Shown piece after piece: positions 9,079-18,929 of a stretch of 64,000 bases of DNA. The DNA is taken from positions 124,001 through 188,000 of the forward strand of contig NZ_JAIVMF010000008.1 of the NCBI RefSeq assembly GCF_020176715.1, in the 5' to 3' direction. The position numbers and the translations under genes were made by a program. Under the pieces are notes generated by a model. The model was not told where the DNA came from and ran no database searches. It saw nothing but the letters and a program-made list of their open reading frames with translations. The DNA is from Stappia stellulata. GTDB taxonomy: Bacteria; Pseudomonadota; Alphaproteobacteria; Rhizobiales; Stappiaceae. Position 1 is the first letter of the stretch. The number at the start of each line of letters is the position of its first letter.

Positions 9079-11244
9079 ATGGCTAGGCGGGGCGTGGAAA
9101 ACTGGAGCCTCAGGCTGCGCGTTTTTCTTTTTTTCGCGCTGATCGCGCTCGGCGGCTCGGCCACGGTCGGCGCAGCGCTGGCGTTCCTGTTCCTTTCGGC
9201 GGAACCCGGCGGCATCGCGCTCGACCGGATCGTGCTCGCCGGCCTCGTCTCGACGTTCGCGATCAGCGGCCTGGCGCTCTGGGTCTGGCTCAAGTTCGAC
9301 GATCATGTCGCGCGTCCGCTAATGCGCCTGGGGGCGCAGTTGCGGGCCAGCGTTCATGCCGATGCCGCGCCCGTGGTCGCGACCGGGACGGGTCGCTATC
9401 TCGGGCTGCTCGCACCGGCGATGCAGGAGGCGGCGCAGGCGCTTGCCGAGGCGCGGCGGGACACCGATGCATCGGTGTCGCGCGCGGTCGCGGATGCGGA
9501 GCGGGAGAAAAGCCGTCTGGAAGCCGTGCTCCGGGACCTGCGGCAGGGCGTGGTGATCTGCACGCCGGATCACAATGTGCTGCTTTACAACCGCCATGCC
9601 CAGGCGTTGCTCGATCACGATGTTCAGGGAAAAGGGCTCGGCCTGGAGCGCAAGCTGACGGGTCTGGTTCGCGCCCAGCCGCTGCACCACACGCTTGAAC
9701 GGCTGATGCGGCGGGTCCGCTCCGGACGCCACGTCGCGCATCCCGATGGCCTGTCGACGCCGTTTCTTACCGCGACCCTCGACGGGCGCGACAGCCTGCG
9801 CGGGCGCATGACGCTGATCCTCGATGCGGATGGCGCATCGCCGATCGGATATGTCGCGAGCTTCGACGCTGTGACCGACGAACTTGCCGCCGGGATCTGG
9901 CGCGACCGGTTGCTGCATGATGTCACCCGGGACATGCGCCAGCGGATCGCAGCCCTCGCCGCCGCCTGCGAGGTGCTCTTGCGGCGGGTCGATCTGGCGC
10001 CGGAGGACCGCGCTCGCTTCGACGGGATCGTCTGCGGCGAGACCCGCGAGCTTGCCGGCCGGCTCGACCGGCTCGACCAGGTGGCCGGCGATCTGCTTGC
10101 CGGCGCCTGGCCGATGGCGGAGGTCTATTCGCCGACGCTCACGGATTGTATCGCCGCGAGGCGCTCGGAAGGCCGCGACCTTGAGGTCGCGACGGCGGGG
10201 GATGCCTGCTGGGTCCTGTGCGACAGCGCGTCGATCGTCGAACTGGCCGACCGGATGGTGAACCGGATCGCCGTGCATGCGAGGCTCGACAGCCTGACGC
10301 TGTCGCTGAGGGACGAGGGCGCGCGCGCCTGCCTCGACATCGTCTTCGCCGGCGCGCCGGTGCCGGCATCGGTGCTGGACAGCTGGCTCGACGAGCCGCT
10401 GGAGGAGGGCGGCGGGGCGACGGCCCTCACGGGACGCGATGTCCTTAGCCGGCACAAGACCGAGATGTGGAGCGACCCGAGCACGGGCGGCCGCGCCCGG
10501 ATCCGCCTGCCGCTCGCCAAGCCCCCGGAGGCGCTTCGCCGTCCCGGCGCGGCGCTTTCTCCCGTTTCGGAGCGCCCGGAATTCTACGATTTCGATCTCT
10601 TCGCGCGGACCCTGCCGATTGCCATCGAGGACGCCCCGCTGGCCTCGCTCTCCTATGTCGTCTTCGATACGGAGACGACGGGCCTGGAGCCCTCGCGCGG
10701 CGACGAGATGCTGTCGGTGGCCGGCGTGCGTATCGTCAACGGCCGCGTTCTGCGCGGGGAAACCTTCAATTCTTTCGTGAATCCGGGACGGTCGATCCCG
10801 GCCGCGTCCACCCGGGTGCATGGGATCACCGCCGAGATGGTCGCGGAGGCGCCGGGCGTCGAAACCGTCCTGCCCGCGTTCCATGACTTTGCGCAAGGCA
10901 GTGTGCTCGTTGCCCACAACGCGGCCTTCGACATGACCTTCCTGGCGAAATACGGCGACCGGACCGGCGTGCGCTTCGATCAGCCGGTGCTGGACACCGT
11001 TCTTCTCGCTGCCCATGTTTTCGGCACGCAGGAAAGCCTCACGCTGGATGCGCTTGCGGAGCGCTTTCAGGTGTCGCTTCCGCCTGAAACCCGGCATACG
11101 GCGCTGGGAGATGCGCTTGCCACCGCCGAAGTCTTAAGCCGGCTTTTAAAGCTGCTCGTGCCGCTTGGCGTTGAGACTTTGGCGCAGGCGATAGAGGTCT
11201 CCAATCGGCAGGTCGCCCTGCGCCGTCGCCAGTCGGGCTACTGA
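9079..11244 (+). CDS. Membrane sensor-kinase-like protein fused to a DEDDh 3'-5' exonuclease
   Basis: A 721-residue fusion. In order: two membrane helices (about 14-40 and 48-72), an HAMP/coiled-coil stretch (75-150), a PAS-like domain (148-265), a helical segment with LLHDVTRDMRQ (His280) resembling a kinase H-box, a degenerate ATPase-like region (375-480) lacking DxGxG and a canonical N-box, and a DnaQ-type exonuclease (520-690). The nuclease residues are complete: D530 and E532 (FDTET), D618 (HNAAFD), H673 and D678 (HTALGDA). It is therefore probably catalytically competent as a nuclease but not as a kinase. It follows the receiver gene by 4 bp. It would be annotated by homology as a DNA polymerase III epsilon-like protein, but the membrane and sensor parts make a replication role unlikely. 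Confidence 0.85.
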   Translation: MARRGVENWSLRLRVFLFFALIALGGSATVGAALAFLFLSAEPGGIALDRIVLAGLVSTFAISGLALWVWLKFDDHVARPLMRLGAQLRASVHADAAPVVATGTGRYLGLLAPAMQEAAQALAEARRDTDASVSRAVADAEREKSRLEAVLRDLRQGVVICTPDHNVLLYNRHAQALLDHDVQGKGLGLERKLTGLVRAQPLHHTLERLMRRVRSGRHVAHPDGLSTPFLTATLDGRDSLRGRMTLILDADGASPIGYVASFDAVTDELAAGIWRDRLLHDVTRDMRQRIAALAAACEVLLRRVDLAPEDRARFDGIVCGETRELAGRLDRLDQVAGDLLAGAWPMAEVYSPTLTDCIAARRSEGRDLEVATAGDACWVLCDSASIVELADRMVNRIAVHARLDSLTLSLRDEGARACLDIVFAGAPVPASVLDSWLDEPLEEGGGATALTGRDVLSRHKTEMWSDPSTGGRARIRLPLAKPPEALRRPGAALSPVSERPEFYDFDLFARTLPIAIEDAPLASLSYVVFDTETTGLEPSRGDEMLSVAGVRIVNGRVLRGETFNSFVNPGRSIPAASTRVHGITAEMVAEAPGVETVLPAFHDFAQGSVLVAHNAAFDMTFLAKYGDRTGVRFDQPVLDTVLLAAHVFGTQESLTLDALAERFQVSLPPETRHTALGDALATAEVLSRLLKLLVPLGVETLAQAIEVSNRQVALRRRQSGY

Positions 11245-11325
11245 CGCGCCGCCGCTCCGCCGGCTTGACAAGGTCGGACGCAGCGATGCGAATGGGGCCT
11301 TCGAAGCGTGCGGAGACAAGTCCAG

Positions 11326-12024
<699 letters not shown>

Positions 12025-12039
12025 GCGTGCGCGTGCGCG

Positions 12040-13128
12040 TCAAAACGCCTGCGGCGCCTGCATCTGGGTTGCCCGCGCGTTCGGCAGGCGGTCGACGACA
12101 AGGTCGGTGAGGCCGGCTGCCGCCCACATCGCCGCAAGGGTCAGCCAGGCCGTCAGGGCGAAGATCGAGCCGCCGGTGACGCCGGCCCCGACGGCGCAGC
12201 CGCCGGCGAGCATGCCGCCGAAGCCCATCAGCACCGCGCCGGCCATGTAGCGGCGCATCGAGCGGCCGCCCTCGAACCCCTGCAACGTCCACTCCCGCGC
12301 GACAAGCGCGGCAAGGGCGGCGCCGATGAAGACGCCGGGAACCAGACCGATGTCGAAGTCGATGTTGGTTCCGGGAAGAGTGAGCACGCTCATCAGCGTA
12401 TCGGCGGAGGGGCCGGTGAAGGTCATGCTTTTGACGGTCATCGGCTCGAAGGCCTGGATGGACATCTGGTAGGTGAACCACCAGCCGGCGGCGACGGTGG
12501 CGCCGACGCCGGCGGCGCCGAGCCAGCCCCAGGGGCCGAGACCGGCGCGCACCGCGAAGAAAACCGCGCCGCAGACGAAGAGGAGCCCGATCACCAGCCC
12601 CGCCTCAGCTCCGAGGCCCAGCGTCTGCAGCAGATCCAGATTGTCGCGTCCTCCCACCGTCCACAGGCCGGCGAGTTTCTCGCGCAAGGGCGAGAGGATG
12701 CCATGGATCGAGGCCTCGGCGGCGACGGCGAAAATCAGCCCGGAGAGAAGAGCGCGCAGATTGCCGGTGGCCGAGAGCACGAGGAGGCGGCTTGCGCAGC
12801 CGCGTGCGAGCACCATGCCGATGCCGAAGAGCGCGCCGCCGATCAGCGCGCCGGAAAGCGAGCCGCGCGCGGCGAACTGCCGGGCCTCGGAAACGTCGAT
12901 CAGGTCAAGCTGCAGCATTGCCTGGGTGATGAGGACGGCGGAGGTGAAGGCGACAAGCCAGACGGCGACCTTGATCCCGATGCTGCCGCGGGCGAACTCG
13001 ATGACAGCGGCCCGCAGGCAGAACCGGCTGCGCTGTGCGAAAATGCCGAAGGCGATGCCGATCGCCAGTCCCCCGAGCGCGGAGGTTCCCGGCTCCCCGA
13101 AGACATCGAACAATCCGGTCAGGTCCAT
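12040..13128 (-). CDS. YeeE/YedE (TsuA-like) sulfur-compound transporter
   Basis: A 362-residue inner-membrane protein with about nine to ten hydrophobic helices. The conserved cysteines of the YeeE/YedE family are present: RFCLRA (C37), ARGCASR in the first half and AGGCAVGAG in the second, matching the two internal repeats. In characterised TsuA homologues these cysteines pass thiosulfate across the membrane. No TusA/YeeD-like gene is adjacent, so the relayed sulfur acceptor must be elsewhere. It is convergent with the SDR gene (16 bp gap) and divergent from the GT11 gene. Confidence 0.86.
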   Translation of the reverse strand: MDLTGLFDVFGEPGTSALGGLAIGIAFGIFAQRSRFCLRAAVIEFARGSIGIKVAVWLVAFTSAVLITQAMLQLDLIDVSEARQFAARGSLSGALIGGALFGIGMVLARGCASRLLVLSATGNLRALLSGLIFAVAAEASIHGILSPLREKLAGLWTVGGRDNLDLLQTLGLGAEAGLVIGLLFVCGAVFFAVRAGLGPWGWLGAAGVGATVAAGWWFTYQMSIQAFEPMTVKSMTFTGPSADTLMSVLTLPGTNIDFDIGLVPGVFIGAALAALVAREWTLQGFEGGRSMRRYMAGAVLMGFGGMLAGGCAVGAGVTGGSIFALTAWLTLAAMWAAAGLTDLVVDRLPNARATQMQAPQAF

Positions 13129-13358
13129 GGCGCGCCCAGCCCTCTCTAGAATTCGCCTCTCCGCATATTCGAAACAATGAATGACAAAACCGCATGGACC
13201 GCCTTGATCTCGCTCAAGCGGGCGGCGCGCCCTCGTGCTTGTCGCGCGCGGCGCGGGCGACTAACAAGGAGCGGGACGAGGCGACGCAGATCGAGGGGCC
13301 CGGCACGGTGACGGCGACGGACACACACGAGAGTTCCACGAAGGACACGGCGGGGCGG

Positions 13359-14231
13359 ATGCCGGTGTGCATGCGCATCTGGGGCGGATTGGGCAACCAG
13401 ATGTTCCAATATGCCGCTGGACATGCGCTGGCGCGCCGGCTCGACACGCGGCTTCTGATCGACCCGCTCGAGATGGATTTCGACCATGCCGAGCTGGGCC
13501 TTGGCCTGTTCGGTCTCGCGCCGGAAATCTGGCGTCCGGATATGTCCGGCTTGCGGGCCCGCTTCGCCGGCCTGCGCGATCGCGGCGCGACACGGGGCAA
13601 GAAGCGCTACAAGCTCTGGCCCGGCAACAGCTTCTTCCAGCAGGCGATGTGCCATGCCGACGATTTCTGGTCGGTCGAGCCCGGCACCTATGTCGCCGGC
13701 TATTTCCAATCCGAGCAGTTTTTCGCCGATTGCGCGGACGAGATCCGGGCGCTCTTTGCGCTTCAGAGCGTCGACGCGACGATGACGCCCAAGCTGCTGG
13801 AGGCGGCGCGGCATCCGGCGAGCGTGTCGGTGCATGTGCGCCGCGGTGATTATGCCGCCAATGCCCGGACGGCGGCGACCCACGGGTTGCTGGGAGCGGA
13901 CTATTACGAGGCCGCCGCCGCGCTCATGGCGCGGATCGTTCCCGATGCCCGCTGGCTGGTGTTTTCCGACGATATCGCGGCGGCCGCGGAGTTGACCGCC
14001 GCCTGGCCGAACCGCACGCTGGTCGAGGGCCAGTCGCGCGAACAGGACCTGCGCCTGATGAGCCTGTGCGCGCATCACATCACGGCAAACAGCAGCTTCA
14101 GCTGGTGGGGCGCCTGGCTCGGGCGCAATCCCGAGCGGCAGGTGATCGTGCCGCGCCAGTGGTTTGCGCGCGCGGAACTCAGGCGCACCTATGTCGACGA
14201 GATGTTCCCGCGCGGCTGGATTCTGCTATGA
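13359..14231 (+). CDS. Glycosyltransferase family 11 (alpha-1,2-fucosyltransferase-like)
   Basis: A 290-residue GT11 enzyme, predicted to transfer fucose from GDP-fucose to a surface glycan in the cytoplasm. The N-terminal family signature WGGLGNQMFQYAAG is at about residues 7-20, VHVRRGDY (the GDP-binding HxRRxD motif) lies in the middle and NSSFSWWGAWL near the end. I start at the ATG at 13359, which gives the usual length and N-terminus. The frame is open back to 13194, but those 55 residues are polar, unlike the family, and lack a ribosome site. It is followed by a GT2 gene; together they suggest a small polysaccharide-decorating pair. Confidence 0.87.
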   Translation: MPVCMRIWGGLGNQMFQYAAGHALARRLDTRLLIDPLEMDFDHAELGLGLFGLAPEIWRPDMSGLRARFAGLRDRGATRGKKRYKLWPGNSFFQQAMCHADDFWSVEPGTYVAGYFQSEQFFADCADEIRALFALQSVDATMTPKLLEAARHPASVSVHVRRGDYAANARTAATHGLLGADYYEAAAALMARIVPDARWLVFSDDIAAAAELTAAWPNRTLVEGQSREQDLRLMSLCAHHITANSSFSWWGAWLGRNPERQVIVPRQWFARAELRRTYVDEMFPRGWILL

Positions 14232-14292
14232 GAACCGGCTACTGCGGAAGCGCCCTTTCTAACGCTTCCGAGGTGCGGGACCGGAGATGACG

Positions 14293-15234
14293 ATGAAGCT
14301 TTGCGTTGCGATCTGCACACGGGAACGGCCGAAGCTGCTGCGCAGCTGCCTGATGTCGGTCTGCGAGCAACGCGTGCCGGATGGCGTCGCGGTCGAGATC
14401 GTCGTCGTCGAGAACCACGACATTGAGGTCTCGCGACCGATCACCGTCGAGGTCGCCGCGCAAACCGGCTGGACCATCCACTATGTGCTCGAGCCGGAGC
14501 TGGGCATTCCCTTCGCCCGCGACCGCTGCGGCGTGTTTGCCGCCGAAAACGGCTATGACCGCGTGCTCTATATCGACGACGACGAGGTCGCGCATCCCGA
14601 CTGGCTGGCCACCATGGTCGAGGCGGTGAGCCGCTATCCGGCGGAGGTGCACTACGGCCGCGTGCTCTACACCTATCCGCCCGAAACGCCGTCCTGGATG
14701 ATCGCGCCGCAGGTGAACAAGCGCCCGACCGGGACCGTCCTGAAAAAGGCGGAGGGCCACAACACACTGGTCGATACAAGGGTGTTCCGCGACGACGGAT
14801 ACGGTTTGCATTTCGATGGCTCGATGCGCTTTACCGGCGGCAGCGACACGGATTTTTTCTCGCGGGTGCATGACGCCGGCGGAAAGATCGTCTGGGTGCC
14901 CGAGGCGCTGGTGGAGGAGCTCGTTCCGGTCAACCGGGTGCGGCTCGGCTGGCAGTTGCACCGCACCTTCCGGGTGGCGGGAAACATCTCGCGTCTTCAC
15001 GAGAAGCGCTCGGGGCGCGGAGCGGCGCTGTCGCGCAGCTTCTTCAAGGGCCTCGGCCGGCTCTTCAACGGGATCTTCGTCCAGCTTCCGGCCAGTCTCG
15101 TGTTCGTGGTCTCGCCCGAGCGCGGACGCCGCCAGGCGTTTCACGCGGCCAAGCAGATCGCTTCCGGTCTCGGATCGCTGGCCTATCTCACCGGCTATCA
15201 GGCGCAGCCCTATCGCAAGGTCGATGGCGGCTGA
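14293..15234 (+). CDS. Glycosyltransferase family 2
   Basis: A 313-residue GT-A fold enzyme. VAICTRERPKLL at the start binds the sugar nucleotide and YIDDDEVAHPDW around residues 95-106 supplies the DxD metal site. RFTGGSDTDFFSRV in the middle carries the acceptor-side ED-like motif. The C-terminal third has a hydrophobic helix (about 255-275), so membrane association is likely. GGAG (14283-14286) is 6 nt before the ATG at 14293, favouring it over 14287. It follows the GT11 gene by about 60 bp and probably acts on the same glycan; the sugar is unknown. Confidence 0.88.
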   Translation: MKLCVAICTRERPKLLRSCLMSVCEQRVPDGVAVEIVVVENHDIEVSRPITVEVAAQTGWTIHYVLEPELGIPFARDRCGVFAAENGYDRVLYIDDDEVAHPDWLATMVEAVSRYPAEVHYGRVLYTYPPETPSWMIAPQVNKRPTGTVLKKAEGHNTLVDTRVFRDDGYGLHFDGSMRFTGGSDTDFFSRVHDAGGKIVWVPEALVEELVPVNRVRLGWQLHRTFRVAGNISRLHEKRSGRGAALSRSFFKGLGRLFNGIFVQLPASLVFVVSPERGRRQAFHAAKQIASGLGSLAYLTGYQAQPYRKVDGG

Positions 15235-15252
15235 GCCGTCTTCCGGAGCCGT

Positions 15253-16731
15253 TCAGTCCACCACCAGCTTCAGCGGCGTTCCCGCCGGGATGGCCTCGCC
15301 CGGCGGGGTCTGGTTGAGGATCGAGAACAGCGTCAGCCGGCGCGAGGCTTCCACACCACTCATGCCGACGGCGAGCCGTTCCGGGGTGTCGCCGGCATCG
15401 GCGCGGATCACCTTGATGCGCAAGGGGCGCAGCCGGGCGCGTTCCGTTGGCGTAAGCTGGCGGAAGCTTTCCACCGTCTGCTGATAGTCGCGGGTGAAGT
15501 CGGAGCCGCCGGAGCGCGAGGCAAAGATGAAGCGGTATCCGGTGCGCCCGATGCGTACGACCGCAATGCGGAACGACCAGCCGTCCGTCACGGCGGAGGC
15601 GGTGACGGCGGGAAGTCCGTTGATCGTGTCCTCGCGCACGCTGTCGCGCACCAGACCGTTGATCCATCCGCTGGTCATATAGGCGGAAAGCGAGGCGAAG
15701 TCGGTCAGGTCCGCGCCGTCGAAGCGCAGTGCCGTGCCGGCGGAATTGCTGGCAAGCACCGCTTCCGGCGAGTTTTCCAGCACGAAGCCCTGGGGCACGG
15801 TGAAGCTGATGCCGAGCGACTTGTGCAGGAACGAGCGCCCGCGAATGAAGCCCTCGAGCGGATCGTCGCCATAGAGCATCCCGTCGATCTTGGTCAGATA
15901 GGCGTCGCGGTCGCGCTCGCCGAGACCGGGGGCGCCGACCTGGCGCGCCGCGCGCACGGCCGTCTGCACCCGCTCCGGCGTCGTCGGATGCGAGGACAGG
16001 AAATCCGGCGCGCTGCTCTGGTCGCCCTGGGCGCTTTGATAGGCGGCGAATTTGCCCATCGACGTCAGGAAACGCGCTGAGGCGAAGGGGTCGTAGCGCG
16101 CCCGCGCTAGGGTGCGCACGCCGACCGCATCGGCCTCCAGTTCCTGGATCTGCGAGAAGCGCGCGAAGGAAAGCTGCGACGACATGATCGCGGCGCGCGC
16201 CTGGTCGGGGTCGCGCACCACATTGCCGAGCACGCGGCCGGCCAGTTCGGTTGCCTCGGCGCGCTCCTGGCGCTTGATCGCGTGGCTGGCGGTCACATGG
16301 GCCATTTCATGGGCAAGCACGGCGGCGACTTCCGAGGTGTCGGTGGCAAGCGCCAGCAGGCCGCGGGTGACATAGAGATAGCCGCCGGGAAGGGCGAAGG
16401 CATTGACCGCCGGAGAGTTCAGGATGGTGATGCGATAGGTCTGCGACGGGTCGTCGGAGGCTTCCACCAGCCGGCCCACGACCTGGGCGACGGCCCGTTC
16501 CGCGCCCCGGTTCTCGTAGACGCCGCCATAGGTGGCGACCACGCGCGGGTGCTCGCGCGCGCCGAGGTCGGCCGAGAGGCCCGGACGCAGCGATCCCGGC
16601 GCCGGTGTTCCGATCTCGATCGGGGAGGATCCGGAGATCTGGCAGCCGGACAGCAACAGCAGTGCCGCGCCGGCGGCGAGCCAGCGGCGCATCTGCCCGC
16701 TCAGGGCGTCAAGGGACGGAAAGAGGTTCAC
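15253..16731 (-). CDS. M48 family zinc metalloprotease lipoprotein
   Basis: A 492-residue periplasmic lipoprotein. Its signal ends at the lipobox LLSGC (Cys30). The M48 zinc motif HEMAH is at 141-145 and the downstream glutamate ligand lies in ELEADAVG near residue 199. It resembles BepA/LoiP-type envelope quality-control proteases. The C-terminal ~150 residues form a second domain rich in beta strands with a LysM-like end (AGDTPERLA...ILNQ), as in several rhizobial homologues. The GTG start at 16731 overlaps the upstream stop as GTGA, which supports it. A shorter start at 16692 would still leave the lipobox. Confidence 0.88.
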   Translation of the reverse strand: MNLFPSLDALSGQMRRWLAAGAALLLLSGCQISGSSPIEIGTPAPGSLRPGLSADLGAREHPRVVATYGGVYENRGAERAVAQVVGRLVEASDDPSQTYRITILNSPAVNAFALPGGYLYVTRGLLALATDTSEVAAVLAHEMAHVTASHAIKRQERAEATELAGRVLGNVVRDPDQARAAIMSSQLSFARFSQIQELEADAVGVRTLARARYDPFASARFLTSMGKFAAYQSAQGDQSSAPDFLSSHPTTPERVQTAVRAARQVGAPGLGERDRDAYLTKIDGMLYGDDPLEGFIRGRSFLHKSLGISFTVPQGFVLENSPEAVLASNSAGTALRFDGADLTDFASLSAYMTSGWINGLVRDSVREDTINGLPAVTASAVTDGWSFRIAVVRIGRTGYRFIFASRSGGSDFTRDYQQTVESFRQLTPTERARLRPLRIKVIRADAGDTPERLAVGMSGVEASRRLTLFSILNQTPPGEAIPAGTPLKLVVD

Positions 16732-17531
16732 CGGCGCGTGCCATCCGTTTCGAGCCGCTCGATCTGTGCGGGGTGAGAGATCTCCACGAGGGGTCCGCCG
16801 GACTGCAAGAGCACTCCGCGCACCCGAATAGCTGCCCCTTCAAGGGACCTCGCGTCAACCCCGGCGGCCGTGAATGCATCCAATTCTTTTATCGCGATGG
16901 TTGCGGTAAAGTCGCGGCTCCAGCGGCGCCCGAAATTGAGATAGAGCGTCGAGCGGGTCTCGCCCAGCGAAAGCACCCGACCGGCGACCAGCGTGTACCG
17001 CCCGATCCGGCTTGCAAGGGCGCGCGGGCGATGGGCGGACCGCACCCGCTCCGTTTTCCAGATGCCGAGCTCTCGGCCGCGGGCGTCGCGTTCCGCCTGC
17101 ATGAGTGCCGGAAAGCAGGCCGGTCGCGCAAGCGCCGGGGCGACGATTGCCATGCCCGTGCCGACGAGATCTCGCGCGGTCCAGGCCCCGGTCGCGGCAT
17201 CGACAAGATGCCCGCGCCGGCGCTGCCAGCGGTCGGGCTTCTCGCTGACCGCCCAGAAGCGCATTTGCCGCACGCCGTCCCCGGGCAGCGCCGCCTCCTC
17301 CGGCATATGAAGATCGATCTGGCGATACACGACACCGTCCCTTGTACGCAGCTCCGCCGCCCGGAGCGTTCCTTCAAGCGCCTGACCGACCGCGCCGGCC
17401 TCCGGCAGGCAGCCGTCGGGCAAGGTGGGCCGGGGCTGGTCCGCCAGCGCAACCGAGACCAGGAACGGTGCGGCACAGCACGCCGCCTTCAGTCTTGCCA
17501 AAATCTTGGCGGGACTGCGGCGCTGCACCAT
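16728..17531 (-). CDS. Thermonuclease (SNase)-fold exported protein, active site degenerate
   Basis: A 267-residue protein with an N-terminal hydrophobic export signal (about residues 10-30). The staphylococcal-nuclease-like core is visible in YRQIDLHMPEE and in LVGTGMAIVAP...ALMQAERDARGRELGIW, which corresponds to the family's GLA...LxxAExxAxxxxxGLW signature. The usual catalytic arginine of the RLxGIDAPE motif is replaced (Gln/Asp context), so nuclease activity is doubtful. A C-terminal OB-like tail follows. It starts 14 bp after the aminotransferase stop and overlaps the M48 gene by 4 bp (GTGA), so the three are co-transcribed. Confidence 0.7.
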   Translation of the reverse strand: MVQRRSPAKILARLKAACCAAPFLVSVALADQPRPTLPDGCLPEAGAVGQALEGTLRAAELRTRDGVVYRQIDLHMPEEAALPGDGVRQMRFWAVSEKPDRWQRRRGHLVDAATGAWTARDLVGTGMAIVAPALARPACFPALMQAERDARGRELGIWKTERVRSAHRPRALASRIGRYTLVAGRVLSLGETRSTLYLNFGRRWSRDFTATIAIKELDAFTAAGVDARSLEGAAIRVRGVLLQSGGPLVEISHPAQIERLETDGTRR

Positions 17532-17545
17532 GTGGTGTCGCCGGC

Positions 17546-18871
17546 TCAATGGGCAAGGGCGTCCGATATGGCGCCGGACAGCTTGTCGACGAGCTCCTCG
17601 ACCTGCGCGTCTTCCAGGATGAAGGGCGGCGCCAGCAGCACGTGATCGCCGGAGCGCCCGTCGAGCGTGCCGCCCATCGGATAGCAGACGAGACCGCGCG
17701 CGAAGGCGGCCTTCTTGATCGCCGCATGAAGCTTGCGGGCCGGGTCGAAGGGGGCCTTGGTCTCGCGGTCCTCGACCAGCTCCAGCCCGAGGAACATGCC
17801 GCGCCCCCGGATATCGCCGACGTGGGGGTGCTGGCCGAAGCGCTCGACCAGCGCGGATTTCACCGTCTCGCCCATCGTGCGGGCGCGGGTGACGAGATCG
17901 CGCTCGAGCAGCGACGAGACGACGGCATGACCGGCCGCAGCCGCCGCCGGGTGCCCGATATAGGTATGGCCGTGCTGGAAGAAGCCGGAGCCCTCCTCGA
18001 TGGCGCGGTAGATTTCGCCGCTGCACAGCATCGCGCCGATCGGCTGGTAGCCGGCGCCGAGGCCCTTGGCGATGCACAGGATGTCCGGCGACACGCCGTC
18101 CGCCTCGCAGGCGAAGAGATGGCCGGTCCGCCCCATGCCGCACATGACCTCGTCGAGGATCAGCAGGACGCCGTGGCGGTCGCAGATCTCGCGGATGCGC
18201 TTGAAATAGCCTTCGACGGCGGGCACCGCGCCAAGCGTTGCGCCGACGACCGGCTCGGCAATGAAGGCGGCGACCGTTTCCGGGCCGAGCCGCAGGATCT
18301 CGGCTTCCAGCTCGTCGGCGACGCGGCGGCCGTAGTCGGCCTCGCTCTCGCCATCGGCCTGGCCGCGATAGGCGTAGCAGGGCGCAATATGCGACATGTC
18401 GACCAGAAGCGGCTTGAAGGGCTCGCGCCGCCACATGTTGCCGCCGGCCGACAGTGCGCCCAACGTGTTGCCGTGATAGCTCTGGCGCCGCGCGATGATG
18501 CGCGCGCGCGACGCGTCGCCGCGTTCCAGGTGGTATTGGCGGGCAAGCTTGATCGCCGCCTCCGTCGCCTCCGATCCACCGGAGACCAGATAGACACGGT
18601 CCAGTCCCTCCGGTGCGTTTTCGATCAGAAGATCCGCGAGATCTTCCGCAATATCGGTGGTGAAGAAGCCGGTGTGGGCGAAGGCGAGCGTGTCGAGCTG
18701 GCGCTTCACCGCTTCCGTCACCGTCCTGTCGGAATGGCCGAGACAGGACACGGCCGCGCCGCCGGAGGCGTCGAGATAGCGTTTTCCGGTGCTGTCGATG
18801 ATGTAGCAGCCGTCGCCGGCAACGGCGCGGGGCGGACGCATGGCGGTGTGGCGCGGAAAGATATGGGTCAT
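17546..18871 (-). CDS. Class III PLP-dependent aminotransferase
   Basis: A 441-residue fold-type I aminotransferase of the omega/ornithine family, cytoplasmic. SGGSEATEAAIKLARQYH (phosphate-binding region) is near residues 97-114, LILDEVMCGMGRTG holds the Asp that pairs with the pyridine nitrogen, and CIAKGLGAGYQPIGA carries the PLP lysine. The C-terminal HVLLAPPFI segment is typical of the beta-alanine:pyruvate/diamine group. The exact amino donor is undetermined. It is the first gene of a run with the SNase-like and M48 genes; a LysE-type exporter gene lies 58 bp upstream on the same strand. Confidence 0.9.
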   Translation of the reverse strand: MTHIFPRHTAMRPPRAVAGDGCYIIDSTGKRYLDASGGAAVSCLGHSDRTVTEAVKRQLDTLAFAHTGFFTTDIAEDLADLLIENAPEGLDRVYLVSGGSEATEAAIKLARQYHLERGDASRARIIARRQSYHGNTLGALSAGGNMWRREPFKPLLVDMSHIAPCYAYRGQADGESEADYGRRVADELEAEILRLGPETVAAFIAEPVVGATLGAVPAVEGYFKRIREICDRHGVLLILDEVMCGMGRTGHLFACEADGVSPDILCIAKGLGAGYQPIGAMLCSGEIYRAIEEGSGFFQHGHTYIGHPAAAAAGHAVVSSLLERDLVTRARTMGETVKSALVERFGQHPHVGDIRGRGMFLGLELVEDRETKAPFDPARKLHAAIKKAAFARGLVCYPMGGTLDGRSGDHVLLAPPFILEDAQVEELVDKLSGAISDALAH

Positions 18872-18929
18872 GATGCTTTGATTTCGCAGGATTTTCTGGT
18901 TGCGGGAAAGGGCTGGAACGGAGGCGCCG

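Noticed and set aside
13194-13358. N-terminal extension of the GT11 protein
   Set aside because: The 55 residues are polar and unlike the family, without a ribosome site; the family N-terminus begins at 13359.
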